A DNA stretch of 64,000 bases, from positions 124,001-188,000 of the forward strand of contig CAXAAH010000001.1 of assembly GCA_963966775.1 (NCBI GenBank), read 5' to 3'. The notes under the pieces were generated by a model. That model was not told the origin of the DNA and made no database searches. It saw only the letters and a list, made by a program, of their open reading frames with translations. This DNA is from UBA685 sp002299005 (lineage in GTDB: Bacteria > Pseudomonadota > Alphaproteobacteria > Puniceispirillales > Puniceispirillaceae). Shown here piece by piece: positions 27,779 to 36,418 of the stretch; the first letter of the stretch is position 1; the number at the start of each line of letters is the position of its first letter. The translations under genes and the position numbers were made by a program.

Positions 27779-28111
27779 TTTTTTCTCCCTTCTTAACTAT
27801 ATTGTCTGCGGCGAATTTTTCAATCTTTTGTTGTAAAACTAATGGCGTTACTAACTTTGCGCTGCTGTGAGTGGAAGCAAAGAGTTGGCGCAGTTTGTAT
27901 TAAGGGCACTGCCACCTCTTATTTTCCTGCGAAGAGGCACAAGCTAAATCCGCCCCAAACCCCGCCGCAACGAAGGTAATCGCCAGCATTTTTGTGACAA
28001 ACTGTTGATCCCTTATCAAAGCAAGGCTATGAGTAGGGCAGTCTTTCAAAAGGTGGGATCTGGCATGCGCATGCATCGCTAGATGACCAAAGAGGTAAAA
28101 GGGTAAGCATA
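27779..28111. other. 333-base intergenic region, one weak small ORF
   Basis: Between the divergent DUF1801-type and 28112 genes. No RNA gene, promoter or terminator stands out. CCTCTT and AAGAGG (27916-27938) form a 6-bp hairpin with no T run. A 58-codon minus-strand frame (27900-28076, starting MHAHARSHLL, containing MLAITFVAAGFGADLAC) is open and has chromosomal codon use but no ribosome-binding site, so it may be a gene remnant. The palindrome GCATGCGCATGC lies at 28063-28074. Confidence 0.4.
27900..28076 (-). CDS. Possible 58-aa small protein or gene remnant
   Basis: An open frame from ATG 28076 to TAA 27900. The middle, MLAITFVAAGFGADLACA, is hydrophobic and could be a signal or TM segment; an internal ATG at 27989 could also start it. 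I see no Shine-Dalgarno before either start and know no family. Kept at low confidence because it fills the only large gap. Confidence 0.2.
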   Translation of the reverse strand: MHAHARSHLLKDCPTHSLALIRDQQFVTKMLAITFVAAGFGADLACASSQENKRWQCP

Positions 28112-28651
28112 ATGGCTAAGAATTTTGTATTACGCGTTATGGGCGAGTCAGATATTTTGGAGGTGATGATAACCGAAGAACGTCTGGCATCTCATAAAGC
28201 GCCGGCGCATATCAAAGGCTGGGAGCGCAGTGACGCGGCGAATTGGCTTGCCCATTGGCTAGATGGCGACCGGGCGGCTAGCTGGATGGAAGATAAGGCG
28301 CTGTCTGATAAGATGGAAGCCACAGCGATTGACTTATTGGTAAGTGATGAGAATGTGGAGAGCTTCTTCTCATCTGAAGGCAATTATTTGCTGCTGCTAT
28401 TGCTTCGTGAAAAATGGCCGGTGGGCAGTAAGGCAGGCTTTAAGGTGAAGGCGGATAAGGTGGAGGCCAATCACACCTATCACATGATTTACTGCCAGCC
28501 GCAAAAGATTGAAACGCTTGATGATCCGCAATTGATCGCAAGCGCGGAATCACAAGCTTTGGGCTCGCATCTGCCAGCCTTGAAGAAAGCGCGAAAAATC
28601 TTTGCTAATTCATCAGCGGTACATAGCGTGATTAAGCAGGCGCTTCGCTAA
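28112..28651 (+). CDS. Conserved-looking protein of unknown function
   Basis: A 179-residue soluble, mixed-charge protein without signal peptide, TM helix or motif I can name. Stretches such as ERSDAANWLAHWLDGD and GNYLLLLLLREKW suggest a helical fold. AAGAGGTAAAAGGG lies before the ATG, and codon use is chromosomal, so it is a real gene. It stands alone, facing a thiolase gene with 19 bases between stops. An imperfect ATAGCT/AGCTAT hairpin sits in that space. Confidence 0.7.
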   Translation: MAKNFVLRVMGESDILEVMITEERLASHKAPAHIKGWERSDAANWLAHWLDGDRAASWMEDKALSDKMEATAIDLLVSDENVESFFSSEGNYLLLLLLREKWPVGSKAGFKVKADKVEANHTYHMIYCQPQKIETLDDPQLIASAESQALGSHLPALKKARKIFANSSAVHSVIKQALR

Positions 28652-28670
28652 ATAGCTGGGTGTTGGCGAG

Positions 28671-29843
28671 CTATAGCGCTTCGATAATTAAGGCCACACC
28701 TTGGCCGCCACCAATACACATGGTCGCTAACCCATAGCGGCCATTTGTTCTTTTTAGCTCATGGATAAGCTTGGTGGCGATGATCGCGCCCGTCGCACCA
28801 ACAGGGTGACCAAGCGCAATGGCCCCGCCATTTGGGTTCACCTTTTCAGGGTCAAGGCCAAGGGTCTTTGTGACCGCACAGGCTTGTGCGGCAAAGGCTT
28901 CATTGCTCTCAATCACATCAAGGTCATTGACGCTAAGGCCCGCACGCCGCAGGGCTTGTTCACTGGCACTAACAGGTCCCATACCCATTATCGCAGGGTC
29001 AAGACCGCCATGGCCGTAAGAGACAATACGCGCAAGAGGGGTGGTTGTCTTCGCAATCGCCTCATTCGCAATAATCAAGGCGGCGGCACCATCATTAATC
29101 CCTGATGAATTGCCCGCAGTCACAGATCCCTCTTTTTGGAAAACAGGGCGCAATTTAGCCATATTATCAAGGCTGGCATCGCGCCTTAGATGCTCATCTG
29201 TATCAAATGAAATTGTTTTACGGCCAGCTTTTGCTTCAATCGGGACGATTTGTTCCTCGAAATAGCCCTTATCAATCGCCGCCGCCGCACGCTGGTGCGA
29301 TGTCACGGCCGCTTGATCTTGGGCTTCACGCGAAATATCAAACTGCTTGGCGACATTCTCTGCTGTGATGCCCATATGCCCATGGCCAAACGGGTCTGTC
29401 AGCGGTGCTAGCAACATATCAACAAGGCTGGCATCTCCCATTTTCTGGCCAAAGCGCATGTTAGGTGCGATATGTGGTGCGCGGCTCATCATCTCAACAC
29501 CGCCCGCAATACCAGCCTCGATATCGCCCATTTTAAGCGCGATAAAGGTCTGAATAATGGCATGCAAGCCAGAGCCACAGAGACGGTTCACCCCATAAGC
29601 GGTGCTATGATGGGGCAAGCCTGCTTCAACCGCGCATAAGCGTGCAAGATAAGGGTCCTCAGAGGCGGTGTGAATGACATTGCCCAAAACAGATGATGTG
29701 ATTTGGGCCGCTTCAATGCCACTTGCATCGATAGCGTGCGTCATCACATGCGTCAAAAGCTGATGCGCCGGTGTTTGGGCAAGACTGCCGCCGAATGTGC
29801 CGATGGCACTTCTCTTGGCTGAAAGAATAAACATATCCGACAT
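28671..29843 (-). CDS. Acetyl-CoA C-acyltransferase (thiolase)
   Basis: A 390-residue thiolase. The acyl-accepting Cys89 lies in NRLCGSG, the His in NGGAIALGHPVGATGA and the second Cys in TMCIGGGQG. It either cleaves 3-ketoacyl-CoA in beta-oxidation or condenses two acetyl-CoA (PhaA type). No phaB, phaC or fadB gene is nearby to decide. It is monocistronic with a weak ribosome site. The family is clear; the biological direction is not. Confidence 0.93.
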   Translation of the reverse strand: MSDMFILSAKRSAIGTFGGSLAQTPAHQLLTHVMTHAIDASGIEAAQITSSVLGNVIHTASEDPYLARLCAVEAGLPHHSTAYGVNRLCGSGLHAIIQTFIALKMGDIEAGIAGGVEMMSRAPHIAPNMRFGQKMGDASLVDMLLAPLTDPFGHGHMGITAENVAKQFDISREAQDQAAVTSHQRAAAAIDKGYFEEQIVPIEAKAGRKTISFDTDEHLRRDASLDNMAKLRPVFQKEGSVTAGNSSGINDGAAALIIANEAIAKTTTPLARIVSYGHGGLDPAIMGMGPVSASEQALRRAGLSVNDLDVIESNEAFAAQACAVTKTLGLDPEKVNPNGGAIALGHPVGATGAIIATKLIHELKRTNGRYGLATMCIGGGQGVALIIEAL

Positions 29844-30110
29844 CTGTTTTGACCTTCTATTCTGATTGTTTTTGCTATGCCGCCCTAAAGCAGTTGTTTT
29901 TTGAACGAAAGCATAGGGCCATCTTCATTTGATAGATCACTTAGCAAGATTTTTAAACCAAAGACTTCTGCACCCGCATGCTTCACTCGTATTCTTCACC
30001 TGCATAACTATCTATCGCGATGTGATTTTCATTAACTAACGACCGGTAAGGGTGCCTATCAAAACCCGAAATATTTTTAGATGATGAAGAGTTGTGAAAA
30101 GGGGTAAGAG

Positions 30111-30548
30111 ATGACAGCCATATTAACAAAGCTTGCAGATAAATTAGGCCAAGAGCGGCTGCAATTTTATTCCCCCCATGTCTGGCTTTATAAAAATGAA
30201 AATGCCTCGATCACGATAAAGATAGAGACAACGCTTAATGATGATTATCTGTTCGTGAATGCCAGCTTTGCCAGAGATGGCAGTGGCCCCTTATTGGCTA
30301 GTTTTATGTCCATGTTGCTTATCGAGGATAGCCATGCGACCAGCACGGACACGTTTGGCATTTGTTCAGGTGCGGCCTCTGTTAGCCTGTATCACATGCT
30401 CAATATCTCTGATTTAACGCAAAGCCGCTTGATAGCTTATCTACATAATTTTGAATATTTGGCTTTTTGCATTTTTGAGCAGGCAGGCATACCATCAGTG
30501 CAAGCGCCCCATGATGAGGCGCAAGTGCTTGAAAAAGAGCTTTTATAA
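30111..30548 (+). CDS. CesT/YbjN-like fold protein (tentative)
   Basis: A 145-residue soluble protein. The order of a short strand YLFVNASF, a long central strand-helix region SFMSMLLIED, a glycine turn FGICSG, a strand SLYHMLNISDL, and a C-terminal helix resembles the class I secretion-chaperone (CesT)/YbjN fold. No secretion genes lie nearby, so a chaperone role is unproven. The ATG has AGAGG upstream. It precedes gor by 120 bases on the same strand and could be cotranscribed. Confidence 0.6.
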   Translation: MTAILTKLADKLGQERLQFYSPHVWLYKNENASITIKIETTLNDDYLFVNASFARDGSGPLLASFMSMLLIEDSHATSTDTFGICSGAASVSLYHMLNISDLTQSRLIAYLHNFEYLAFCIFEQAGIPSVQAPHDEAQVLEKELL

Positions 30549-30568
30549 GGCGCGCCATGATTATATTG

Positions 30569-30595
30569 CTGTGTTAATTACTGTGTTAAATTACT
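30569..30595 (+). repeat. Direct repeat upstream of gor
   Basis: CTGTGTTAATTACT (30569-30582) is followed directly by CTGTGTTAAATTACT (30581-30595), a near-exact 12-13 base tandem, about 75 bases before the gor start. It could be a regulator site. It is AT-rich and may be chance. Confidence 0.35.
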
Positions 30596-30668
30596 GGTTG
30601 GCACTCGACAATCGGGCGCCGGCACCTTATGTCCCTATAAGGGTTATAGATAGTAAGAGAGACAGCAA

Positions 30669-32039
30669 ATGACGCAAAGTAGCAAGCAGGCCTATGATTA
30701 TGATTTAATTGTTATTGGCGCGGGCTCAGGCGGTGTTAGAGCCGCTAGAATTTCGGCCGCTCATGGGGCAAAAGTCGCTGTGGTCGAAGAATCGCGCCCC
30801 GGTGGCACATGCGTTATCAGAGGCTGTGTGCCGAAAAAGCTGCTTGTTTATGGGGCCGCTTTTGCCAATGAATTTGAAGATGCGGCTGGCTTTGGCTGGG
30901 ATATCACTGGCGCCACGCATGATTGGTCAAAATTAATCGCCGCCAAAGATGTTGAAATTGATAGGCTAGAAGGCATCTATCGCACCTTATTGCGCAATGC
31001 AGGCGCAAATCTCATAGAAGGCAAGGGCGTTATCACAGGCGCGCATGAGGTAAGCGTGAATGGCAAGAGCTATAGCGCGGAACGTATCTTAATCGCGGTT
31101 GGCGGCTGGCCTTATTTGCCAGATATCCCCGGTTTGGCAGAGCATGCCATTACCTCTAATGAAGTGCTTGATTTAAAAGAGCGGCCAAATCGTATGCTCA
31201 TTCAAGGTGGCGGTTATATCGCGCTTGAATTTGCGAGCCTTTTGAATGCCTTGGGTACAGAGGTTCATTTGGTCTATCGCGCCGATATGCCGCTTCGTGG
31301 TTTTGATGAGGATGTGCGCGCGCATGTCACCAAAGCGATGGCTGATAGAGGGGTGCATATGCATGCCCATGCGCAAATTGCATCTATTGCAAATGAGGGC
31401 GCTGAGAAAATAGTCACATTGCAAGATGGCACAGAGCTGCGCGTTGATGTGGTGATGGGCGCAACAGGCCGCAAGCCGAAAATTGACGGGCTTGGCCTTG
31501 AGGATGTGGGCGTTGCGCTGGCACCTGGTGGGGCTGTGAAGGTGAATGACGCCTCCCAAAGCTCGGTTGCCTCAATCTATGCGGTGGGTGATGTCACTGA
31601 CCGCATCAATCTGACGCCTGTCGCGATTGGTGAGGGGCATGCGCTGGCAGATACGCTTTATGGCAATAAGCCGCGTATTATGAGCCATGATACGATTGCC
31701 TCAGCTGTTTTTAGCACACCGCAAATTGCCACCGTTGGCCTTGGCGAAGCAGAGGCCGCAGAACAGGCAGAGATCACGGTCTTTGAAAGCCGTTTTCGCG
31801 CTATGCGTAACACGCTTTCAGGGCGGCAAGAACAGACCTATATGAAGCTAATCGTCAATAAAACCTCTGATAAAGTCATGGGCGTGCATATGGTTGGGCC
31901 AGATGCGGCTGAGATTATGCAAGGTATTGCAATCGCTGTGAAAATGGGTGCGACAAAGGCCGATTTTGACGCTGTTGTGGGTATTCATCCAACAGCCGCC
32001 GAAGAGTTTGTGACAATGCGCACGCCAAGAGCGGATTAG
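30669..32039 (+). CDS. gor: Glutathione-disulfide reductase
   Basis: A 456-residue FAD/NADPH flavoprotein that keeps glutathione reduced. The FAD loop GAGSGG is at residue 17-22, the redox pair Cys48-Cys53 in GGTCVIRGCVPKK, an NADPH Rossmann loop at GGGYIALE, and the C-terminal HPTAAEE with the catalytic His. GGCVPKK-type sequence supports gor over mercuric or lipoamide reductases. It is upstream of DAHP synthase, with its own leader. Its function fits the monothiol glutaredoxin at 42845 and KatG. Confidence 0.93.
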   Translation: MTQSSKQAYDYDLIVIGAGSGGVRAARISAAHGAKVAVVEESRPGGTCVIRGCVPKKLLVYGAAFANEFEDAAGFGWDITGATHDWSKLIAAKDVEIDRLEGIYRTLLRNAGANLIEGKGVITGAHEVSVNGKSYSAERILIAVGGWPYLPDIPGLAEHAITSNEVLDLKERPNRMLIQGGGYIALEFASLLNALGTEVHLVYRADMPLRGFDEDVRAHVTKAMADRGVHMHAHAQIASIANEGAEKIVTLQDGTELRVDVVMGATGRKPKIDGLGLEDVGVALAPGGAVKVNDASQSSVASIYAVGDVTDRINLTPVAIGEGHALADTLYGNKPRIMSHDTIASAVFSTPQIATVGLGEAEAAEQAEITVFESRFRAMRNTLSGRQEQTYMKLIVNKTSDKVMGVHMVGPDAAEIMQGIAIAVKMGATKADFDAVVGIHPTAAEEFVTMRTPRAD

Positions 32040-32188
32040 GCGCGTCACATTTCACACATCAGACAGCTTTTGGCTGATCACAGAAAAGCACAGTGATATG
32101 TGAAGGAAACCCTTTGAATCACTGTTCTTTTGGTCTATGATGTGGCTTCTGATTAAACACCTTAAAGTAAAGCAAAGAAGGTATTATA

Positions 32189-33568
32189 ATGAGCTGGAAT
32201 CCATCAAGCTGGCGTGACCATCCTATTCTGCAAGTGCCAGAATATCCTGATCAAGAGGCCGTGAAGAGCGTTGAAGAGCGTCTTTCTCAAAAGCCGCCCC
32301 TTGTTTTCGCAGGCGAAGTGCAGAGCTTGCGCGATCAATTGGGCAAGGTGGCAAATGGCGAAGCCTTCTTGTTGCAAGGCGGTGATTGTGCGGAATCTTT
32401 CGCTGAATTCTCAGCCAATAACATCCGTGATAGCTTCAAAGTCTTCTTGCAAATGGCCGTTGTTCTGACATTCGGTGCCTCTATGCCTATCGTTAAGGTC
32501 GGTCGTATGGCTGGTCAGTTCGCAAAGCCTCGTTCTTCTGGTTTTGAGACTGTGGGCGGGATTGAATTGCCCTCTTACCGCGGTGATATGGTCAATGGGA
32601 TTGAGTTTGATAAAGAAAGCCGTATTCCAGACCCGCATAGATTGTTGCAAGTCTATGAGCAATCTGCCTCAACCTTGAACCTGTTGCGCGCTTTTTCAAG
32701 CGGCGGTATGGCTGATTTGACGCAAGTTCATAAATGGACAACAGATTATATCACAGACACCAAGCAAGCAGAGCGTTTCGAAGCGTTGGCATCTCGCATT
32801 GAAGAGAGCCTTGCCTTCATGGAAGCATGCGGTATCAACAGCAAAACATCTATGCAGATGGCTGAGACTGATTTCTTCACAAGCCATGAAGCCTTGTTGC
32901 TGAATTATGAAGAGAATTTAACGCGCAAAGATACCATCACAGACGAAAAGGGCTGGTTTACAACCTCAGCCCATATGGTCTGGATTGGCGATAGAACAAG
33001 ACAGCTAGACGGTGCGCATGTTGAATATATGAGCGGCATTAACAACCCGATTGGTTTGAAATGTGGCCCGTCAATGGACACAGATGATCTGCGTCGCCTG
33101 ATTGATAGGCTGAACCCTGAGAATATTCCAGGTCGCTTGACGCTTATCGCACGCATGGGCGCTGATATTGTCACAGAAAAACTGCCGCCATTGGTCAAAG
33201 CTGTCAAAGAGCATGGGGCGAATGTCGTCTGGTGTTCAGATCCAATGCATGGCAATACGGTCAAGGCCTCAACAGGCTATAAGACCCGCCGCGTTAATGA
33301 TGTGATGAAAGAAGTCGCTGGTTTCTTTGATGTGCATGATGCGCTTGGTACCTATGCTGGCGGTGTCCATTTCGAGATGACTGGCCAGAATGTAACCGAA
33401 TGTGTTGGTGGTGTTGTAGAAGTGACAGAAGCGCGCCTTGGCGATCGTTACCATACACATTGTGACCCACGTTTGAACGCGGCACAATCGCTAGAACTAT
33501 CATTCTTACTGGCTGATTTGATGAAAAAGCGTCGTGATAGCCAAAGGCAGCTTTCAAAGGCTGGCTGA
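32189..33568 (+). CDS. aroG: Class II 3-deoxy-7-phosphoheptulonate (DAHP) synthase
   Basis: Condenses phosphoenolpyruvate and erythrose 4-phosphate in the first step of the shikimate pathway. This is the plant/Mycobacterium-like type II enzyme: MSWNPSSWRDHPILQVPEY start, GDCAESF, and metal-site sequences in the middle and end (ARMGADIVTEKLP, CSDPMHGNT, HFEMTG). The 459-residue length is normal. It leads a dense plus-strand run into the NAD salvage genes. AAGAAGG precedes the ATG. The symbol for class II enzymes varies. Confidence 0.94.
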   Translation: MSWNPSSWRDHPILQVPEYPDQEAVKSVEERLSQKPPLVFAGEVQSLRDQLGKVANGEAFLLQGGDCAESFAEFSANNIRDSFKVFLQMAVVLTFGASMPIVKVGRMAGQFAKPRSSGFETVGGIELPSYRGDMVNGIEFDKESRIPDPHRLLQVYEQSASTLNLLRAFSSGGMADLTQVHKWTTDYITDTKQAERFEALASRIEESLAFMEACGINSKTSMQMAETDFFTSHEALLLNYEENLTRKDTITDEKGWFTTSAHMVWIGDRTRQLDGAHVEYMSGINNPIGLKCGPSMDTDDLRRLIDRLNPENIPGRLTLIARMGADIVTEKLPPLVKAVKEHGANVVWCSDPMHGNTVKASTGYKTRRVNDVMKEVAGFFDVHDALGTYAGGVHFEMTGQNVTECVGGVVEVTEARLGDRYHTHCDPRLNAAQSLELSFLLADLMKKRRDSQRQLSKAG

Positions 33569-33580
33569 TTAGAGGGTTAA

Positions 33581-34732
33581 ATGTCACCGAAGATAGCCTC
33601 AAAAGGGCCGTCAAGTGAGCAGCAGCCTCACCTGACCGATAGTTATTTTAATCTAACAAAGCAGATCGTCCAAGATAATGGCGATGCCATGGTGACCTAC
33701 GCCATCTTTATGAGGCGTCCTGTGACATTAGCGCCCAAGCTGGCAACTGATTGGTTGCTTGAAATGGGGCGTGTCAGAGGTGAGCAGTTTGAGATTGAAT
33801 GGCTCCATAAAGAAGGTGCATGGGTTGGCGCTGGTGAGCCGTTATTCTATGTGACGGGCCGTTTTTCAGCGCTTGTTGATCTAGAGACCATCTTTTTGCA
33901 ACGCCTTGGTGCCGCGTGTGTCGCGGCCTATAACGCCTATCAGATGTGTGCCGAATTACCGCATGTCAGCTTCTTGGCAATGGATGCACGCCATTGTGCG
34001 GGGTCTGATATGGCAGATTTAATGGCCTATGGGGCGTCTGTTGGCTCTGCAAAAGCAAAATTGAAATCAGATGCGGTTGGTTTTATTGGCTGTGCGGCCG
34101 ATGCCACAGCGCATTTTTTTGGCATTGAGGCAGGTCTTGGCACCATGCCGCACGCGCTGGTCGGCTATGCGGGCTCAACGCTCGACGCGGCTAAGATGTT
34201 TCATGCCAAATTCCCTGATAAGCCTTTGACCGTTCTGGTCGATTATTTCGGCAAAGAGGTGGATGATACGCTGGCTGTCTGTGCGCATTTCAAATCATTG
34301 GCAGCCGAAGGGCGCTTGGCCATTCGACTTGATACGCATGGCGGGCGTTTTGCGCAAGGCCTTGATACGCAAGAATCATACGCTGTCCTAGACCGCCATG
34401 TGCCTGAGGCTATCAGAGGCTATCGGTCTGAGGATGAGCTAAAACAGCTGATGGGCACAGGGGTGAGCGCGGCGGCGATATGGCATTTGCGCGAGACATT
34501 AGATGCGGCAGGCTATCCATTGGTGAAGATTGTCGCCTCAAGCGGCTTTGGCCCTGATAAATGCCGCATATTCTCGCTTGCGAGGGCACCTGTTGATATG
34601 ATCGGCACAGGCTCTTATTTGCCCGAAAAATGGACTGAAACTTATGCAACCGCTGATATTATCCAATATGATGGCGTTGCGCGTGTAAAGCTTGGCAGAG
34701 AGTTCCTTTTGCGCAATCAAGCGGCTGAATAG
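33581..34732 (+). CDS. Nicotinate phosphoribosyltransferase-like protein
   Basis: A 383-residue phosphoribosyltransferase of the NAPRT/quinolinate fold. Visible are the early strand HLTDSYFN (as in PncB, xDxYxxxM), AMDARHCAGSD, and a late GTGSYLP glycine loop. It is shorter than most PncB proteins (about 400) and not every PncB signature is clear, so the symbol is withheld. It lies 12 bases after DAHP synthase and 9 before nadE. Together with nadE it would run the Preiss-Handler salvage of nicotinate. Confidence 0.8.
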   Translation: MSPKIASKGPSSEQQPHLTDSYFNLTKQIVQDNGDAMVTYAIFMRRPVTLAPKLATDWLLEMGRVRGEQFEIEWLHKEGAWVGAGEPLFYVTGRFSALVDLETIFLQRLGAACVAAYNAYQMCAELPHVSFLAMDARHCAGSDMADLMAYGASVGSAKAKLKSDAVGFIGCAADATAHFFGIEAGLGTMPHALVGYAGSTLDAAKMFHAKFPDKPLTVLVDYFGKEVDDTLAVCAHFKSLAAEGRLAIRLDTHGGRFAQGLDTQESYAVLDRHVPEAIRGYRSEDELKQLMGTGVSAAAIWHLRETLDAAGYPLVKIVASSGFGPDKCRIFSLARAPVDMIGTGSYLPEKWTETYATADIIQYDGVARVKLGREFLLRNQAAE

Positions 34733-34741
34733 GGTGATGTG

Positions 34742-36418
34742 ATGACAAAATTAGCGATCGCACTTGCCCAGTTAAATGCGCATGTGGGCCATGTATCAGA
34801 TAATGCCAAAAGCTTTATCCAAGCAAGAGAGCGTGCGGCCTCGCTTGGGGCTGATGTGATTGTCTCACCAGAGATGTTTTTATCAGGCTATCCTTGTGAT
34901 GACCTTGTCTTGCGCGCTGATTTTATGGCCGCGATTGATGATGCGATAGCCGAGCTTGTAGAGATTAGCCGTGATGGCGGGCCTGCTATCATCATTGGCG
35001 CGCCTCACAAAGCAGGCGATAAGCTCTATAACGCGGCCTTTGTGATTGATAAGGGCGAAATATTAGGACGCCGTGATAAGGTGGCGCTTCCGAATTATGG
35101 CGTGTTTGATGATAAGCGTCATTTCGCCCAAGGGGATCTCAAAGGCCCTGTGATGGTGCGCGGTGTCAAAATCGGGTTGGCGATTTGCGAAGATATCTGG
35201 TGGCCAGATGTGTGTGAGACACAAGCAGAGAGCGGGGCTGATATGATTGTCTCGCTGAATGCCTCGCCATTTGAGCAAAGCAAGACTGATAGCCGTATGG
35301 CGCACGGTGTTGCGCGTATGACTGAGACACAATTGCCTTTCATCTATGTGAATATGGTGGGCGGTCAGGATGAGCTTATTTTCGATGGCGGGTCTTTTGC
35401 GCTCAACCTAAAAGGCCAGCTAGCCGCGCAATTGCCGATGATGAGTGAGGCAGTATCGCTTGTGCATTGCCAGCAATCTCTTGGTGGGCCCTTTACGCTA
35501 ACTGGACAGATTTCGCCGCCTGAAGAAGGGCTTTCACAGATTTATCGCGCGTTGATGTTATCGGTGCGTGATTATGTGACCAAAAATGGCTTTCCCGGTG
35601 TGGCGCTTGGCCTATCGGGGGGGATTGATTCCGCGCTTGTGGCAATCTTAGCTGTTGATGCGCTTGGCCCTGAACAGGTGCGCTGTTTGATGCTGCCATC
35701 TGGTTATACAGCTGATATTTCGAAGTTTGATGCTGATGATATGGCGGCGCGTCTTGGCATCCGGATTGATACGGTGCCTATCGGCAAAGGCATGTCGGCG
35801 GTCGATGAGATGATGGCCCCGTTATTTGCGGATAAGCCTGTTGATGTGACAGAAGAGAATATCCAGTCACGCTTGCGCGGTCTTTTATTGATGGCTTTGT
35901 CGAATAAATTCGGTGATATGATCCTAACCACCGGTAATAAATCAGAATATGCGGCTGGCTATGCCACGCTTTATGGGGATATGTGTGGCGGCTTTGCGCC
36001 TTTGAAGGATGTCTGGAAGACGCTTGTCTTTGATTTGGCAAGGTGGCGCAATGCGCATATGCCGCGCGGTGCGCTTGGGCCTGAGGGCGAGGTGACGCCG
36101 CCGCGTATTATCACAAGGCCGCCATCAGCTGAATTGCGCCCTGATCAGCAGGATACAGATAGTCTGCCCCCTTATGAGGTGCTTGACGCGATTTTGCAGG
36201 CACTCACAGAAGAGATGGCCGCACCAAGCGATATCATCGCACGTGGCTATGATGCGGATGAGGTGATGCGCGTATCTCGCTTGTTATTCCGCGCTGAATA
36301 TAAACGCTTCCAATCGGCGCCGGGCCCCAAGATTACCACGCGCGCCTTTGGCCGTGATAGACGCCTTCCTTTAACATCAGGTTTTGTGCCTGTGACCCAT
36401 CCTTCATCGGAGACATGA
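34742..36418 (+). CDS. nadE: Glutamine-dependent NAD+ synthetase
   Basis: Amidates nicotinate adenine dinucleotide to NAD+. The N-terminal nitrilase-type glutaminase domain (about 1-250) has the triad Glu44 (SPEMFLSG), Lys113 (DKVALPNYG) and Cys149 (AICEDIWWPD). The C-terminal synthetase domain has the P-loop LSGGIDSAL and the later TGNKSEYAAGY. The 558-residue length suits the two-domain bacterial form. GTG 34739 precedes ATG 34742. Its TGA overlaps the gltX ATG in ATGA, suggesting coupling. Confidence 0.95.
   Translation: MTKLAIALAQLNAHVGHVSDNAKSFIQARERAASLGADVIVSPEMFLSGYPCDDLVLRADFMAAIDDAIAELVEISRDGGPAIIIGAPHKAGDKLYNAAFVIDKGEILGRRDKVALPNYGVFDDKRHFAQGDLKGPVMVRGVKIGLAICEDIWWPDVCETQAESGADMIVSLNASPFEQSKTDSRMAHGVARMTETQLPFIYVNMVGGQDELIFDGGSFALNLKGQLAAQLPMMSEAVSLVHCQQSLGGPFTLTGQISPPEEGLSQIYRALMLSVRDYVTKNGFPGVALGLSGGIDSALVAILAVDALGPEQVRCLMLPSGYTADISKFDADDMAARLGIRIDTVPIGKGMSAVDEMMAPLFADKPVDVTEENIQSRLRGLLLMALSNKFGDMILTTGNKSEYAAGYATLYGDMCGGFAPLKDVWKTLVFDLARWRNAHMPRGALGPEGEVTPPRIITRPPSAELRPDQQDTDSLPPYEVLDAILQALTEEMAAPSDIIARGYDADEVMRVSRLLFRAEYKRFQSAPGPKITTRAFGRDRRLPLTSGFVPVTHPSSET

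Noticed and set aside
27979..28045. TGATCC then TATGAG upstream of 28112 as another RpoE-like site
   Set aside because: The spacing is 16, not 18, and the neighbour is not of the stress cluster.
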